The notes under the pieces: model-generated
Databases searched by the model: none
What the model was told of the DNA's origin: nothing
What the model saw: only the letters and a program-made list of their open reading frames with translations
Shown: piece by piece, positions 31,891-40,245 of the stretch
Layout of the letters: the number at the start of each line of letters is the position of its first letter
How positions within the stretch are numbered: position 1 is the first letter of the stretch
Source of the DNA: Malikia granosa
GTDB lineage: Bacteria; Pseudomonadota; Gammaproteobacteria; Burkholderiales; Burkholderiaceae_C
Assembly (NCBI RefSeq): GCF_002980595.1
Contig: NZ_PVLQ01000001.1
Span: 1-45,325, forward strand
Length of the DNA: 45,325 nt
Reading direction: 5' to 3'
Made by a program: the position numbers and the translations under genes

Positions 31891-34023
31891 ATGAAGAACC
31901 CGTTGAATTCCGCCACCCGCGGCCTGCTGGCACAGGCGATTGCGCTGAGCCTGGCCGCCTGTGCCCTGCCAGCCGCCTGGAGCCAGGCCGCCAGCCCGAC
32001 CCTGCGCGCCGGCGAACCGATCACGCTCAACTTCGCCAACGCCGAGATCGAGTCGGTGGCGCGCACCATGGCCACGCTGACCGGACGCAACCTGGTGGTC
32101 GATCCGCGCGTCAAGGGCCAGATGAACCTGTCGACCGACAAGCCGGTCAGCCCGGCCGCCGCCTTCGAGCAGTTCAACGCCGCCTTGCGCCTGCAAGGCT
32201 TCGCGCTGGTCGAGTCCCAGGGCCTGTACAAGATCATGCCCGAGGCCGAGGCCAAGCTGCAGGCACCGACCGTGGTGGCGGCCGACAGCGTCGCCGCCGG
32301 CGGCCAGATCGTGACCCAGATCTTCCGCCTCAACCACGAGAACGCCAACAACCTGGTCACGGTGCTGCGCCCGCTGATCAGCCCGAACAACACCATCAAC
32401 GTCACGCCCGGCAGCAATGCGCTCGTGATCACCGACTACGCCGACAACCTGCGCCGGCTTGGCCGCATCGTCAGCGCGCTCGACACCGCGACCGCCAGCG
32501 ATGTCGAGGTGATCCCGCTCAAGCACGCGCTGGCCAACGACCTCGCGCCGCTGATGCAGAAGCTGCTCGAAGGCGGCGCCGGCACGGCCGGCGCTGCCGC
32601 TCCGGGCGCCGACAGCAGCTTCAAGACCGTGATCCTGCCCGAGCCGCGCAGCAACGCGCTGGTGCTGCGCGCGGCCAATCCGGCCCGGGTCGCGCTGGTG
32701 CGGGCGCTGGTCGACAAGCTGGACCGCCCGAATGCGGCCGGCAGCCAGGGCAACATCCATGTGGTCTACCTGAAGAATGCCGACGCCAGCCAGCTCGCGA
32801 TCACGCTGCGCGCCGCGCTGGCGGCCGACAGCGCCACCCCGGGCAGCGCGGGCGCGACGACCGGTGCCACCGGCAATGCCGGCACGGTGCGGCAGGCCAA
32901 CGCGAACGCTGGCGCCACGGGTGCCAGCGCCCCGCTGTCCGGACCGGCCCAGCCCTCGGTCGGCGGCCAGATCCAGGCCGACCCGGCGACCAATGCGCTG
33001 ATCATCAGCGCGCCCGAGCCGCAGTACCGCCAGCTGCGCAGCGTGATCGACCAGCTCGACACGCGCCGGGCCCAGGTCTATGTCGAAAGCCTGATCGCCG
33101 AGGTCAACGCCGACAAGGCGGCCGAATTCGGCGTCCAGTGGCAGGGCGTGCTGGGCAAGAACGGCTCGCTCGGGCTGATCGGCACCAACTCGGGCACGGC
33201 AGGCGCCAACATCCTGGGCCTGACCGCCGGCCTGGCCGCCGGCGGCACCGCGCTCGGCACCGCGGTCAACTCGCTCGGCGGCGGCCTCAACCTGGCGCTG
33301 GCGCCCAGCTTCAACGGCCAGCATTACCTCGGCGCGCTGGCCAACTTCCTGCAGAGCACGGGTGACGGCAACGTGCTGTCGACGCCGAACCTGCTGACGC
33401 TGGACAACGAGGAAGCCAAGATCGTGATCGGCCAGAACGTGCCCTTCGTGACCGGCCAGTACACCAACAACAACACCAACAACGGCTCGGTCAACCCGTT
33501 CCAGACCATCGAGCGCAAGGACGTCGGCCTGACCCTGCGCGTGCGGCCCCAGGTCAGCGAGAACGGCACCGTCAAGATGACGGTGTTCCAGGAAGTCAGC
33601 AGCATCTCGGACACCTCGACCGCCGGCCTGATCACGAACAAGCGCTCGATCGAATCGAGCGTGCTGGTCGAGGACGGCAGCATCGTCGTGCTCGGCGGCC
33701 TGCTGCAGGACGACTACTCGGGCAAGCAGGACAAGGTGCCGGGCCTGGGCGACGTGCCGCTGTTCGGCAACCTGTTCAAGAGCGAGCAGCGCCAGCGCAA
33801 GAAGACCAACCTGATGGTCTTCCTGCGCCCGGTCGTGCTGCGCGACGGACGCCAGAGCGAGTCGCTGGCCATGGACCGCTACGAGCTGATGCGCGGCAGC
33901 CAGCTGCAGCGGCAGCCGCAGCCCAACCAGGTGCTCGGCATCAACGAGTCCGCCACCCTGCCCCAGCTCGAGCTGGGCCAGCGCCGCCCGACCGCGCCGG
34001 CCCCGGCCGCCATCGTGAACTGA
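31891..34023 (+). CDS. gspD: Type II secretion outer-membrane secretin GspD
   Basis: A 710-residue secretin that forms the outer-membrane channel. A signal peptide (about 1-32) is followed by the N0 domain (ITLNFANAEIESVARTMATL), N1-N3 repeats with an Ala/Gly/Thr-rich linker near residues 320-350, and the C-terminal secretin domain. Its hallmarks are FLQSTGDGNVLSTPNLLTLD and VPGLGDVPLFGNLFKS. The closing S-domain-like tail is short, with Gln-rich sequence. ATG 31891 (MKNPLNS) has a credible signal peptide; the frame opens at 31855, inside gspN. Confidence 0.96.
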   Translation: MKNPLNSATRGLLAQAIALSLAACALPAAWSQAASPTLRAGEPITLNFANAEIESVARTMATLTGRNLVVDPRVKGQMNLSTDKPVSPAAAFEQFNAALRLQGFALVESQGLYKIMPEAEAKLQAPTVVAADSVAAGGQIVTQIFRLNHENANNLVTVLRPLISPNNTINVTPGSNALVITDYADNLRRLGRIVSALDTATASDVEVIPLKHALANDLAPLMQKLLEGGAGTAGAAAPGADSSFKTVILPEPRSNALVLRAANPARVALVRALVDKLDRPNAAGSQGNIHVVYLKNADASQLAITLRAALAADSATPGSAGATTGATGNAGTVRQANANAGATGASAPLSGPAQPSVGGQIQADPATNALIISAPEPQYRQLRSVIDQLDTRRAQVYVESLIAEVNADKAAEFGVQWQGVLGKNGSLGLIGTNSGTAGANILGLTAGLAAGGTALGTAVNSLGGGLNLALAPSFNGQHYLGALANFLQSTGDGNVLSTPNLLTLDNEEAKIVIGQNVPFVTGQYTNNNTNNGSVNPFQTIERKDVGLTLRVRPQVSENGTVKMTVFQEVSSISDTSTAGLITNKRSIESSVLVEDGSIVVLGGLLQDDYSGKQDKVPGLGDVPLFGNLFKSEQRQRKKTNLMVFLRPVVLRDGRQSESLAMDRYELMRGSQLQRQPQPNQVLGINESATLPQLELGQRRPTAPAPAAIVN

Positions 34024-34038
34024 GCCCGGACCCCGCGC

Positions 34039-35454
34039 ATGAGCACGACCTACCCCCTGCCCTACGCCTGGGCGCGCGAACACCGGCTGCTGCTGCAGCA
34101 AGACAGCGACGGCAGCATCCTGTGGGCGCCGCCGCCCAGCGCCGACAAGCGGCTGGCGCTGGCCAGCGCCCTGGGCGAGGTGCTGCGCCGCCACGGCCCG
34201 AGCCGGCTGCAGACCGAGGACGAGGCGGCCCTGATGCAGCGCATCAGCGCCGCCTACGCCAACCGGGGCGATGCCAGCGCCGCCGAAGTCGTCAGCGAGG
34301 TCGAGAGCGATGCCGACCTCAGCCGCATGATGCAGGACCTGCCCGCGATCGAGGACCTGCTCGAGACCGCCGGCGATGCCCCCATCATCCGCATGCTCAA
34401 TGCGCTGCTGACCCAGGCCGCGCGCGACGGCGCCAGCGACATCCACATCGAGCCCTACGAGCGCCACTCGAGCGTGCGCTTCCGCGTCGACGGCACGCTG
34501 CGCGAGGTGGTGCAGCCCAACCGCGCGCTGCACGCGGCGCTGATCAGCCGCCTCAAGATCATGGCCGAGCTCGACATCGCCGAGAAGCGGCTGCCGCAGG
34601 ACGGCCGCATCAGCCTGCGCCTGGGCACGCGCGCCATCGACGTGCGGGTCTCGACGCTGCCGAGCGCGCATGGCGAGCGCGCCGTGCTGCGCCTGCTCGA
34701 CAAGTCCGAATCCAAGCTCAACCTGGAGGCGGTCGGCATGCAGGGCCAGACCCTGCAGCGCCTCGAGCAGCTGATCAACCAGCCGCACGGCATCATCCTG
34801 GTCACCGGCCCGACCGGCTCGGGCAAGACCACCACCCTCTACGCCGCGCTGCAGCGGCTCGACGCCTCCCAGCTCAACATCATGACGGTCGAGGACCCGA
34901 TCGAGTACGAGCTGCCCGGGGTCGGCCAGACCCAGGTCAACGCCAGGATCGACCTGAGCTTCGCCAAGGCGCTGCGCGCCATCCTGCGCCAGGACCCGGA
35001 CGTGATCATGATCGGCGAGATCCGCGACTTCGAGACCGCGCAGATCGCGATCCAGGCCTCGCTGACCGGCCACCTGGTGCTGGCCACCTTGCACACCAAC
35101 GACGCCGCCAGCGCCGTCACGCGGCTGACCGACATGGGGATCGAGCCCTTCCTGCTCGCCTCCTCGCTGCTCGGGGTGCTGGCGCAGCGCCTGGTGCGCA
35201 AGCGCTGCACCCATTGCCAGGGCGAAGGCTGCGCGCATTGCGGCCAGACCGGCTACCAGGGCCGCACCGGCATCTACGAGCTGCTGGTCACCGACGACGC
35301 GATCCGGGCCCTGATCCACCGCCAGGCGGCCGAGAGCGAGATCCGCGCCCAGGCCCTGGCCGGCGGCATGGTGCTGATGCGCGACGACGGCGAGCGCCTG
35401 GTGCAGGCCGGCATCACCAGCCGCGAGGAGCTGCTGCGGGTGACCCGGGATTGA
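34039..35454 (+). CDS. gspE: Type II secretion ATPase GspE
   Basis: A 471-residue hexameric secretion ATPase that powers the pseudopilus. Walker A is GPTGSGKTT (about 257-265), the Asp box and Walker B region is [12 protein letters not shown] (about 319-330), and a His box lies near TLHTNDA. The CxxC-x4-CxxC metal-binding element is intact at Cys390/393/398/401. The N-terminal domain that binds GspL is present but short. It starts 15 bases after gspD. A TTGACC-TG-GGTCAA dyad overlaps its stop. gspF is not next to it but 5.8 kb further. Confidence 0.96.
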   Translation: MSTTYPLPYAWAREHRLLLQQDSDGSILWAPPPSADKRLALASALGEVLRRHGPSRLQTEDEAALMQRISAAYANRGDASAAEVVSEVESDADLSRMMQDLPAIEDLLETAGDAPIIRMLNALLTQAARDGASDIHIEPYERHSSVRFRVDGTLREVVQPNRALHAALISRLKIMAELDIAEKRLPQDGRISLRLGTRAIDVRVSTLPSAHGERAVLRLLDKSESKLNLEAVGMQGQTLQRLEQLINQPHGIILVTGPTGSGKTTTLYAALQRLDASQLNIMTVEDPIEYELPGVGQTQVNARIDLSFAKALRAILRQDPDVIMIGEIRDFETAQIAIQASLTGHLVLATLHTNDAASAVTRLTDMGIEPFLLASSLLGVLAQRLVRKRCTHCQGEGCAHCGQTGYQGRTGIYELLVTDDAIRALIHRQAAESEIRAQALAGGMVLMRDDGERLVQAGITSREELLRVTRD

Positions 35455-35541
35455 CCTGGGTCAAGACCCGGTGCATGCTGGGTCCGGCCGGAGCGGCCTC
35501 GGGTCGGGTATGCTTTTTGCGTGCATCCCGGCCCGGGATGC
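35451..35541. promoter_or_regulatory. Two palindromes between gspE and the Bug-type receptor gene
   Basis: TTGACCTGGGTCAA (35451-35464) is a perfect 6-2-6 dyad overlapping the gspE stop. GCATCCCG (35523-35530) pairs with CGGGATGC (35534-35541) over a 3-base loop. A TATGCT -10-like hexamer at 35509-35514 lies between them, with no good -35. The first dyad could be a LysR/GntR-type operator for the receptor gene, the second an mRNA hairpin. Confidence 0.35.
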
Positions 35542-35581
35542 CTTGTGCAAGCCATCCCCTTCCATCGATTGAGGTATTGAG

Positions 35582-36547
35582 ATGAAACGTCGTCAAGTAT
35601 TGACCCTGGCCTGCGCCTTGGGTGCCTGTTCGCTGGCGCTGGCCCAGAGCTACCCGAACAAGGTGATCAAGCTGCAGGTGCCGTTCGCGCCCGGCGGCAC
35701 CACCGACGTGGTCGCGCGCATCATTGCCGATCCGCTCGGCAAGGCGCTGGGCCAGAGCGTGATCGTCGAGAACAAGGCCGGTGGCGGCGGCAGCATAGGC
35801 GCGGCCGAAACCGCGCGCGCGGCGCCGGACGGCTACAACCTGGGCCTCGCGACAGTCTCGAGCATGGCCGCCAACCCGGCGATCAATCCGAAGATCCCCT
35901 ACAACCCGGTGACGGACTTCACGCCCATCATCAACATCGCCGCCACGCCCAATGTGCTGGCGGTGCATCCGAGCTTTCCGGCCAAGGACTACAAGGCCTT
36001 CATCGAGGCCGTGAAGAAGGCGCCGGGCAAGTACTCGCACGCCTCGTCGGGCACCGGCACCATCCTGCACCTGCAGATGGAACTGTTCAAGGAACAGACC
36101 AAGACCTTCATCACCCATATCCCCTACCGCGGCTCGGGTCCGGCGCTCAACGATGCGGTGGCCGGTCAGGTCGAGATGATCTTCGACAACCTGCCCTCGG
36201 CGCTGCCCTTCATCCAGACCGGCAAGCTGGTGCCGATCGCGGTCGCGGCGCCCAAGCGCCTCGAGCAGCTGCCCAATGTGCCGACCTTCAAGGAAGTCGG
36301 CCTCGAGCCGGTCAACCGCATGGCCTTCTTCGGCATCATCGGCCCCAAGGGCCTGCCGAAGGAAGTGGTCGACAAGGTCAATGCCGGCGTGCGCAAGTCG
36401 CTCGAGGACCCGGCGGTGCGCAAGCGCATCGAGGGCACCGGCTCGCTGATCGTCGCCAACCAGCCCGAGCAGTTCGCCACGCAGATCAAGTCCGAGTTCG
36501 AGATCTACAAACAGGTGGTCAACAGCCGCAAGCTCAAGCTCGACTGA
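35582..36547 (+). CDS. Bug family (TctC-like) tripartite tricarboxylate transporter receptor
   Basis: A 321-residue periplasmic solute-binding protein. A signal peptide (cleavage near LAQ/SYP, with a possible lipobox LGAC at Cys15) is followed by the Bug signature YPNKVIKLQVPFAPGGTTD, then VENKAGGGGSIGA and the GYNLGLAT region. Typical Bug ligands are carboxylates or small aromatic acids; the ligand here is unknown. No tctA or tctB membrane partners are nearby, so it is an orphan receptor, as is common in Burkholderiales. Confidence 0.94.
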   Translation: MKRRQVLTLACALGACSLALAQSYPNKVIKLQVPFAPGGTTDVVARIIADPLGKALGQSVIVENKAGGGGSIGAAETARAAPDGYNLGLATVSSMAANPAINPKIPYNPVTDFTPIINIAATPNVLAVHPSFPAKDYKAFIEAVKKAPGKYSHASSGTGTILHLQMELFKEQTKTFITHIPYRGSGPALNDAVAGQVEMIFDNLPSALPFIQTGKLVPIAVAAPKRLEQLPNVPTFKEVGLEPVNRMAFFGIIGPKGLPKEVVDKVNAGVRKSLEDPAVRKRIEGTGSLIVANQPEQFATQIKSEFEIYKQVVNSRKLKLD

Positions 36548-36635
36548 ACGGACCCGAGATCGGCCGTCCGGCAGCCAATCGACAGCTGACGGATGGCTGG
36601 GAGCCAGCGAGGGCGGCTGATGGGCCGGCCTGGGC

Positions 36636-36959
36636 TCATCCGGCCGCGTTGATCTCGAACTGCGCCTGATCGCGCACGCCAGGCTCCCAGGCGCGCTGGT
36701 AGGCAAACGAGAGCCGGCTCGTGCCCGCGGCGAGCGACTCGAAACGGAAGCGCTCGATGCCGCCGCCGCCGACGGCCATGGCCGCGCCTGCCGCCGCACG
36801 CGCCAGGCTGAAGTCGCGCCCGACCAGCCTGAGCGCGGCCGGATCGAAGTCGGGCTGCCACTGGTAGCCCGTGGTCGGGTTGGACTCGAGCTCGACGGTG
36901 AACTGCTCGCCCGCCCGGACGCCGATGCGGGCCTGCTCCCGGGTATATGTCTTCGGCAT
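36636..36959 (-). CDS. Chagasin-type cysteine peptidase inhibitor (I42 family)
   Basis: A 107-residue protein of the inhibitor I42 family, which blocks papain-like peptidases. All three binding-loop signatures are visible: NPTTGYQW at 27-34, the GxGG-type VGGGG near 63-67, and RAWE at 89-92 in place of RPWE. There is no signal peptide, in agreement with the cytoplasmic look of the neighbouring papain-like peptidase, which is the obvious target. The gene is downstream of the small CGCKCG protein on the same strand. An intrinsic terminator intervenes, so its expression may be separate or limited to read-through. The ribosome-binding site before ATG 36959 is weak. Confidence 0.88.
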   Translation of the reverse strand: MPKTYTREQARIGVRAGEQFTVELESNPTTGYQWQPDFDPAALRLVGRDFSLARAAAGAAMAVGGGGIERFRFESLAAGTSRLSFAYQRAWEPGVRDQAQFEINAAG

Positions 36960-36983
36960 GCCTGCGACCTTGCTGCAAGGATG

Positions 36984-37002
36984 AAAAACCGCCGCGCGGC
37001 GG
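36984..37002 (-). terminator. Intrinsic terminator between the small Cys-motif gene and the chagasin gene
   Basis: On the minus strand, CCGCCG-CG-CGGCGG (37002-36989) forms a compact hairpin and is followed directly by five T residues (36988-36984). It lies 43 bases after the stop of the small protein gene and 25 bases before the chagasin ATG, inside the 85-bp gap. The 2-base loop means the folded loop would be somewhat larger. It suggests the inhibitor receives less transcript than the genes ahead of it, unless it has its own promoter. Confidence 0.6.
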
Positions 37003-37044
37003 GACCGTCGACCATGATAGCGCCGGCCCCGCGCGCGGCCCGGC

Positions 37045-37392
37045 TCAGTACGACAGCGTGAGCTTGAGTCCAGGCCGGTTCCTGAGCAGCGTCAGCAGCT
37101 CCTCGAGCCCGGGCTCGACCGCCGCGCCACCTTCGCCCTCGGCCAGCAGCTCGTCGAGCTCCTGCTGCGCCGCCTGCTCGTCCTCGAGCGCGGCATCGGC
37201 CAGCTCCTGGTCGGCCTCGTCGGTCGGCGCAGCCGCCTCGGCGCCCGGCTCGGTCCAGGCCGCGAACAGCTCGACGGCCGACGGTCCGCCGGCCCCGGGC
37301 AGGCCGAAGTCCGGCCCGAAGACATCGCCCGCCGCCTCGAACGGCTGTCCGGCCGCCTGTTGCGAGCCGCATTTGCATCCACATCCACTCAT
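37045..37392 (-). CDS. Small acidic protein with N-terminal CGCKCG motif
   Basis: A 115-residue protein starting MSGCGCKCGSQQ, then a Gly/Ala/Pro-rich part, a strongly acidic helix-prone segment (about 55-93, many Glu, Asp and Ala), and a basic beta-prone end (RNRPGLKLTLSY). There is no signal peptide. AGGAGGA five bases before ATG 37392 is a very strong ribosome-binding site, which supports a real, well translated gene. It lies 71 bases after the papain-like peptidase gene on the same strand. I recognise no family. Possible roles, all inference, are a metal-binding or redox peptide, a peptidase substrate or precursor, or a chaperone for the peptidase. The only Cys residues are the three in the motif. 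Confidence 0.75.
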   Translation of the reverse strand: MSGCGCKCGSQQAAGQPFEAAGDVFGPDFGLPGAGGPSAVELFAAWTEPGAEAAAPTDEADQELADAALEDEQAAQQELDELLAEGEGGAAVEPGLEELLTLLRNRPGLKLTLSY

Positions 37393-37463
37393 ATCGTCCT
37401 CCTGGTGTTGGGTGGTGGGACGGACACTGCCGCCCCTGGCCAATGCCTGCAAGGCGCGCCGCT

Positions 37464-38561
37464 TCAGGTCGCCTGCAGGGCGCGGCAGAAGGCGGCACGG
37501 AACTGCGGGCAGACCTTGAGCACGGACTGGACCCGGTTGACCACGGCCATCACGGTGCTCGAGCACAGGGACAGGCGCCCGACCCGGCAGACATGGAACA
37601 GCAGGCAGGCGCGCAGCGCGCGGTTGGTCTGGGCCGCGCTCAGCACGCTGCTCAGGTAGAGCCGGTGCTTGATGCAGGGATCGATCACCGGCACCGGGCA
37701 TTGGCTGAGCTGCACGTCGTAGAACGCGAACTGGGTGTCGAGGCCGCTGTCGCCATAGGCGATGCGGAACCAGCCGCGCTGGCCGTCGGGCCCGAGCTCG
37801 CCCCAGTTGCTGCCCCAGCTGTTCTTGCAGATCCAGTACTTGTCGGTCTCGTTGTAGCCGACCACCGAGATCGCGTGGTAGCCCGCCAGGCTACCGCTGA
37901 CATGCTTGTAGATGCCGCCCGAGTAGCTGAAGAAGTCCTGGTAGACCGCCATGCCGGCGACCATCGGGCCGCGTGCGGACAGCAGGTTCTTGCGGTCGGC
38001 CAGCGCGAGCACCTGGGTCCAGCCGGCAATCTTGAACATCGGCACGACGCCGGGCTTGCAGGGCTGGTTGCTGTCGACATAGGGGAAGTCGGCCTCCTTG
38101 GCGACCCCGGTGTTCTTGCAGAATTCGAGCGCGGGGGCGAAGTTCCAGCCGTTGCCGCAGCAGTTGCCGCAGCCGCAATAGAACAGGTGGGACTCCGACA
38201 GGTCGAGGTCGAGATTGGGGTTCTGGCAGGCGATGTTGGCGCGCGCCTCGATGGTGGCCAGCGTGCCATGGGCGACGCAGGAACCGCAGGCGCCCTGGTT
38301 CTTGATCGGCGTAGTCCAGTTGCCGCCGTTGTTGCGCCAGTCGATCGCGAGCGGGAAACCGGCCTCGGCCTGCAAGGCGCTGAGCGCGGAGGCGGCCTTG
38401 ATCGCCTTCTCGGTCGCGTCGAGTTCGGCCTTGTCGACGCGCAGGCCCAGCATCGTCTTCTGCTCATCGGCGCTCAGCTGCGACACGCTGGTGGCGGCGG
38501 CCTGCCAGTCCAGGCCCTCCTTGGCAATTGCGTTCTGTATGGTCTTGAGGCTGTCCGTCAT
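37464..38561 (-). CDS. Papain-like cysteine peptidase (C1A) with propeptide-like N-terminus and Cys-rich tail
   Basis: A 365-residue cysteine peptidase. The N-terminal about 60 residues (with DWQAAATSVSQLS and MLGL) act as a leader or propeptide. The C1A core has NQGACGSCVAHG (Gln89, Cys95; the usual Trp-Ala-Phe after Cys is Val-Ala-His), GYHAISVVGY (His229) and CKNSWGSNWG (Asn247), so the catalytic set is complete. A Cys-dense insert (CGCGNCCG, 129-136) and a tail of about 80 residues with seven Cys (288-359) are unusual. No Sec signal is seen. ATG 38561 follows AGGGAGA. It lies 159 bases downstream of the SARP-like regulator gene, with no terminator between, and upstream of the small Cys-motif and chagasin genes. 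Confidence 0.9.
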   Translation of the reverse strand: MTDSLKTIQNAIAKEGLDWQAAATSVSQLSADEQKTMLGLRVDKAELDATEKAIKAASALSALQAEAGFPLAIDWRNNGGNWTTPIKNQGACGSCVAHGTLATIEARANIACQNPNLDLDLSESHLFYCGCGNCCGNGWNFAPALEFCKNTGVAKEADFPYVDSNQPCKPGVVPMFKIAGWTQVLALADRKNLLSARGPMVAGMAVYQDFFSYSGGIYKHVSGSLAGYHAISVVGYNETDKYWICKNSWGSNWGELGPDGQRGWFRIAYGDSGLDTQFAFYDVQLSQCPVPVIDPCIKHRLYLSSVLSAAQTNRALRACLLFHVCRVGRLSLCSSTVMAVVNRVQSVLKVCPQFRAAFCRALQAT

Positions 38562-38720
38562 TTGTCGATCTCCCTGTGAAGCAAGGCCTGCTGCTGCAGT
38601 GCAGGCCGGTCTGCCACGCGCTGGCGCCTGGCCCCTGATCGCCCGCCTGCCGCAGCTCCGCTCTGCAGGAAGCTCCGCCGCCGGGCGATGGCAGCAGCAT
38701 CTCAGCGCCAAGGTTCCAAA

Positions 38721-40130
38721 TCAGTTACAGCCGGCCTGGGTATCGACCCAGCACAGGCTGCGCGCGAGGCTGACCTGTCCATGCCTGACATGGATCCAGT
38801 TGACCGGCGCCTCGCCGGGCGCGCAACCGAGGCGACGCAGGCGGTGCAGCGCGACCTTGAGGTTCTGCTGCGCCTGGTCGCCGTCCGAGTCGGGCCAGAG
38901 CAGGTCGGACAGGCGCTCGGCCGGCACCTTGTAGCCGCCTTCATGGATCAGCGCCAGCAGCAGCGACTTGGTGCGCTGCCCCTTCCAGTCGCGGTCGTAG
39001 AGGCGCCGACCCCGGATCTCGACGACGAATTCGCCCAGGGTATGGATGCGCACATGGGCCTGGGCGCTCGAGGCCGGCGCCGGGCCGCCTTCGAGCCGGC
39101 GCTCGAGCTCGAGCAGGCTGTCGGGCCCGCGGTGCGGCGATGCCAGTGGCTCGCCGAGCGGCAGCAGGGTGCGCGCCGTCGCCAGCGCCTGGCGCGCGCG
39201 GTCAAGTTCGCCAGCCTGGGCTTCGAGCCGGGCCAGCTCGAACCGGCCCATGGCAGCCAGCAGGCTCAGGCCGAGGCGGCCCCAGTCCGGGCCGAGCTGC
39301 TGCAGCAGCGAGCGGGCCTCGTCGGCCCGTTGCAGGTCGGCCAGGGCCTGGGCCTGCAGCAGGCCCGCCAGCAAGCCGGCCAGCCCGGCCCCGGCCCGGC
39401 TGCCGGCACTGGCGCATTCCTCGGCATGGACCAGGGCGCGCAGGGCATCGCCCTGCCGCAGGGCCGCGACCCCGAGCACGAAATGCCGGCCGGCCTCGAG
39501 CAGGGTCAGCCGCAGGGGAAACAGCAGCAGCGCGAGGCGGGCCGAGAGCGCCGTGACCTGCTCCCGGCAACCCAGCAGCGCCGCCGCGTAGAGGGCCAGC
39601 TCGAGCCGCAGCAGCTCGGCCGGGCCCGGGTCGGACATGGCGTCTCCGGTGCCAGCCAGCAGCTCCAGCGCCCCGGCGCCATCCCCCCGCAGCAGGCGGT
39701 TGAGGGCCAGCGCGATCTCGAGCCAGCAGCGGGCCGGCGCGGGGAGTCCGGCCGCGCGGCTGCCGAGCTCGGCATCGGAGAGCCGCACATCGGCGCGCAC
39801 CAGCCGGCCGGCCAGGCTGTCGGCGATGCCGGCCAGGGCGCGCAGCAGCAGCTCGTTCGGGTCGGCGGCATCGAGCTGCTCGAGCGCCTGGGCAAGATGC
39901 TGGCCGGCGGCGGCAACGTCACCGTCGCGCAGCAGGGCGACCAGCCCGAGGCGCTGCAGCGCTTGCGCCCTGGGCCGGGCCGGCAGCCCGGCCTCGAGGC
40001 TGTCGCGCAAGGCCTGGCGCCAGGGCTCGAGCTGCTCGAAACCGCGCGCCGCGCACAGGATCGCATCGATGGCCTGGCAGGCTTCGGCCGCCCGCTCTGC
40101 GGGCGCCAAGGCTTGGTCCGGATCTGACAT
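38721..40130 (-). CDS. SARP-like transcriptional regulator with C-terminal winged helix
   Basis: A 469-residue protein. Most of it (about 1-360) is alpha-helical, Leu/Ala-rich and TPR-like. The last 110 residues are an OmpR/SARP-type winged helix: [61 protein letters not shown]. This is the N-terminal DNA-binding module of SARP/BTAD regulators, here placed at the C-terminus. It is probably the activator of the downstream peptidase cassette. ATG 40130 (MSDPDQ) was chosen because AGGGGGG precedes it, and the in-frame start at 40223 falls inside the predicted promoter. Confidence 0.82.
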   Translation of the reverse strand: MSDPDQALAPAERAAEACQAIDAILCAARGFEQLEPWRQALRDSLEAGLPARPRAQALQRLGLVALLRDGDVAAAGQHLAQALEQLDAADPNELLLRALAGIADSLAGRLVRADVRLSDAELGSRAAGLPAPARCWLEIALALNRLLRGDGAGALELLAGTGDAMSDPGPAELLRLELALYAAALLGCREQVTALSARLALLLFPLRLTLLEAGRHFVLGVAALRQGDALRALVHAEECASAGSRAGAGLAGLLAGLLQAQALADLQRADEARSLLQQLGPDWGRLGLSLLAAMGRFELARLEAQAGELDRARQALATARTLLPLGEPLASPHRGPDSLLELERRLEGGPAPASSAQAHVRIHTLGEFVVEIRGRRLYDRDWKGQRTKSLLLALIHEGGYKVPAERLSDLLWPDSDGDQAQQNLKVALHRLRRLGCAPGEAPVNWIHVRHGQVSLARSLCWVDTQAGCN

Positions 40131-40194
40131 GGTCCCCCCTGAGTCGGCCAGACCGGACGGGACCGACCCACCCAGCGCCGACCGACTTCCATTC

Positions 40195-40223
40195 ATTAGT
40201 TTTGCCGGAAATTCTAGTGACAA
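40195..40223 (-). promoter_or_regulatory. Probable promoter of the regulator-peptidase cassette
   Basis: On the minus strand, TTGTCA (40223-40218) and ACTAAT (40200-40195) are 17 bases apart, an acceptable sigma-70 pair in an AT-rich island. The predicted start near 40188 gives a leader of about 58 bases before ATG 40130. On the plus strand of the same island, TACAAT (40234-40239) sits 6 bases before the monooxygenase ATG, so the region looks like a compact divergent promoter. Confidence 0.5.
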
Positions 40224-40245
40224 ATCCTGTCCCTACAATGCCCGC

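Noticed and set aside
31873-35319. An 1148-residue minus-strand frame opposite gspD-gspE
   Set aside because: Antisense shadow; its length comes from codon bias of the real genes, and it spans two well supported plus-strand genes.
35582-36547. Complete tripartite tricarboxylate transporter
   Set aside because: Only the binding protein is present; no TctA or TctB membrane gene is in the window.
37045-37392. RiPP (modified peptide) precursor interpretation of the CGCKCG protein
   Set aside because: No maturase such as a radical SAM, YcaO or lanthionine synthetase gene is adjacent, and the Cys are at the N-terminus instead of in a C-terminal core. Kept only as a remote option.
40131-40223. Upstream start of the SARP-like regulator at 40223
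   Set aside because: This start lies in the -35 element of the predicted promoter; ATG 40130 has an AGGGGGG site.
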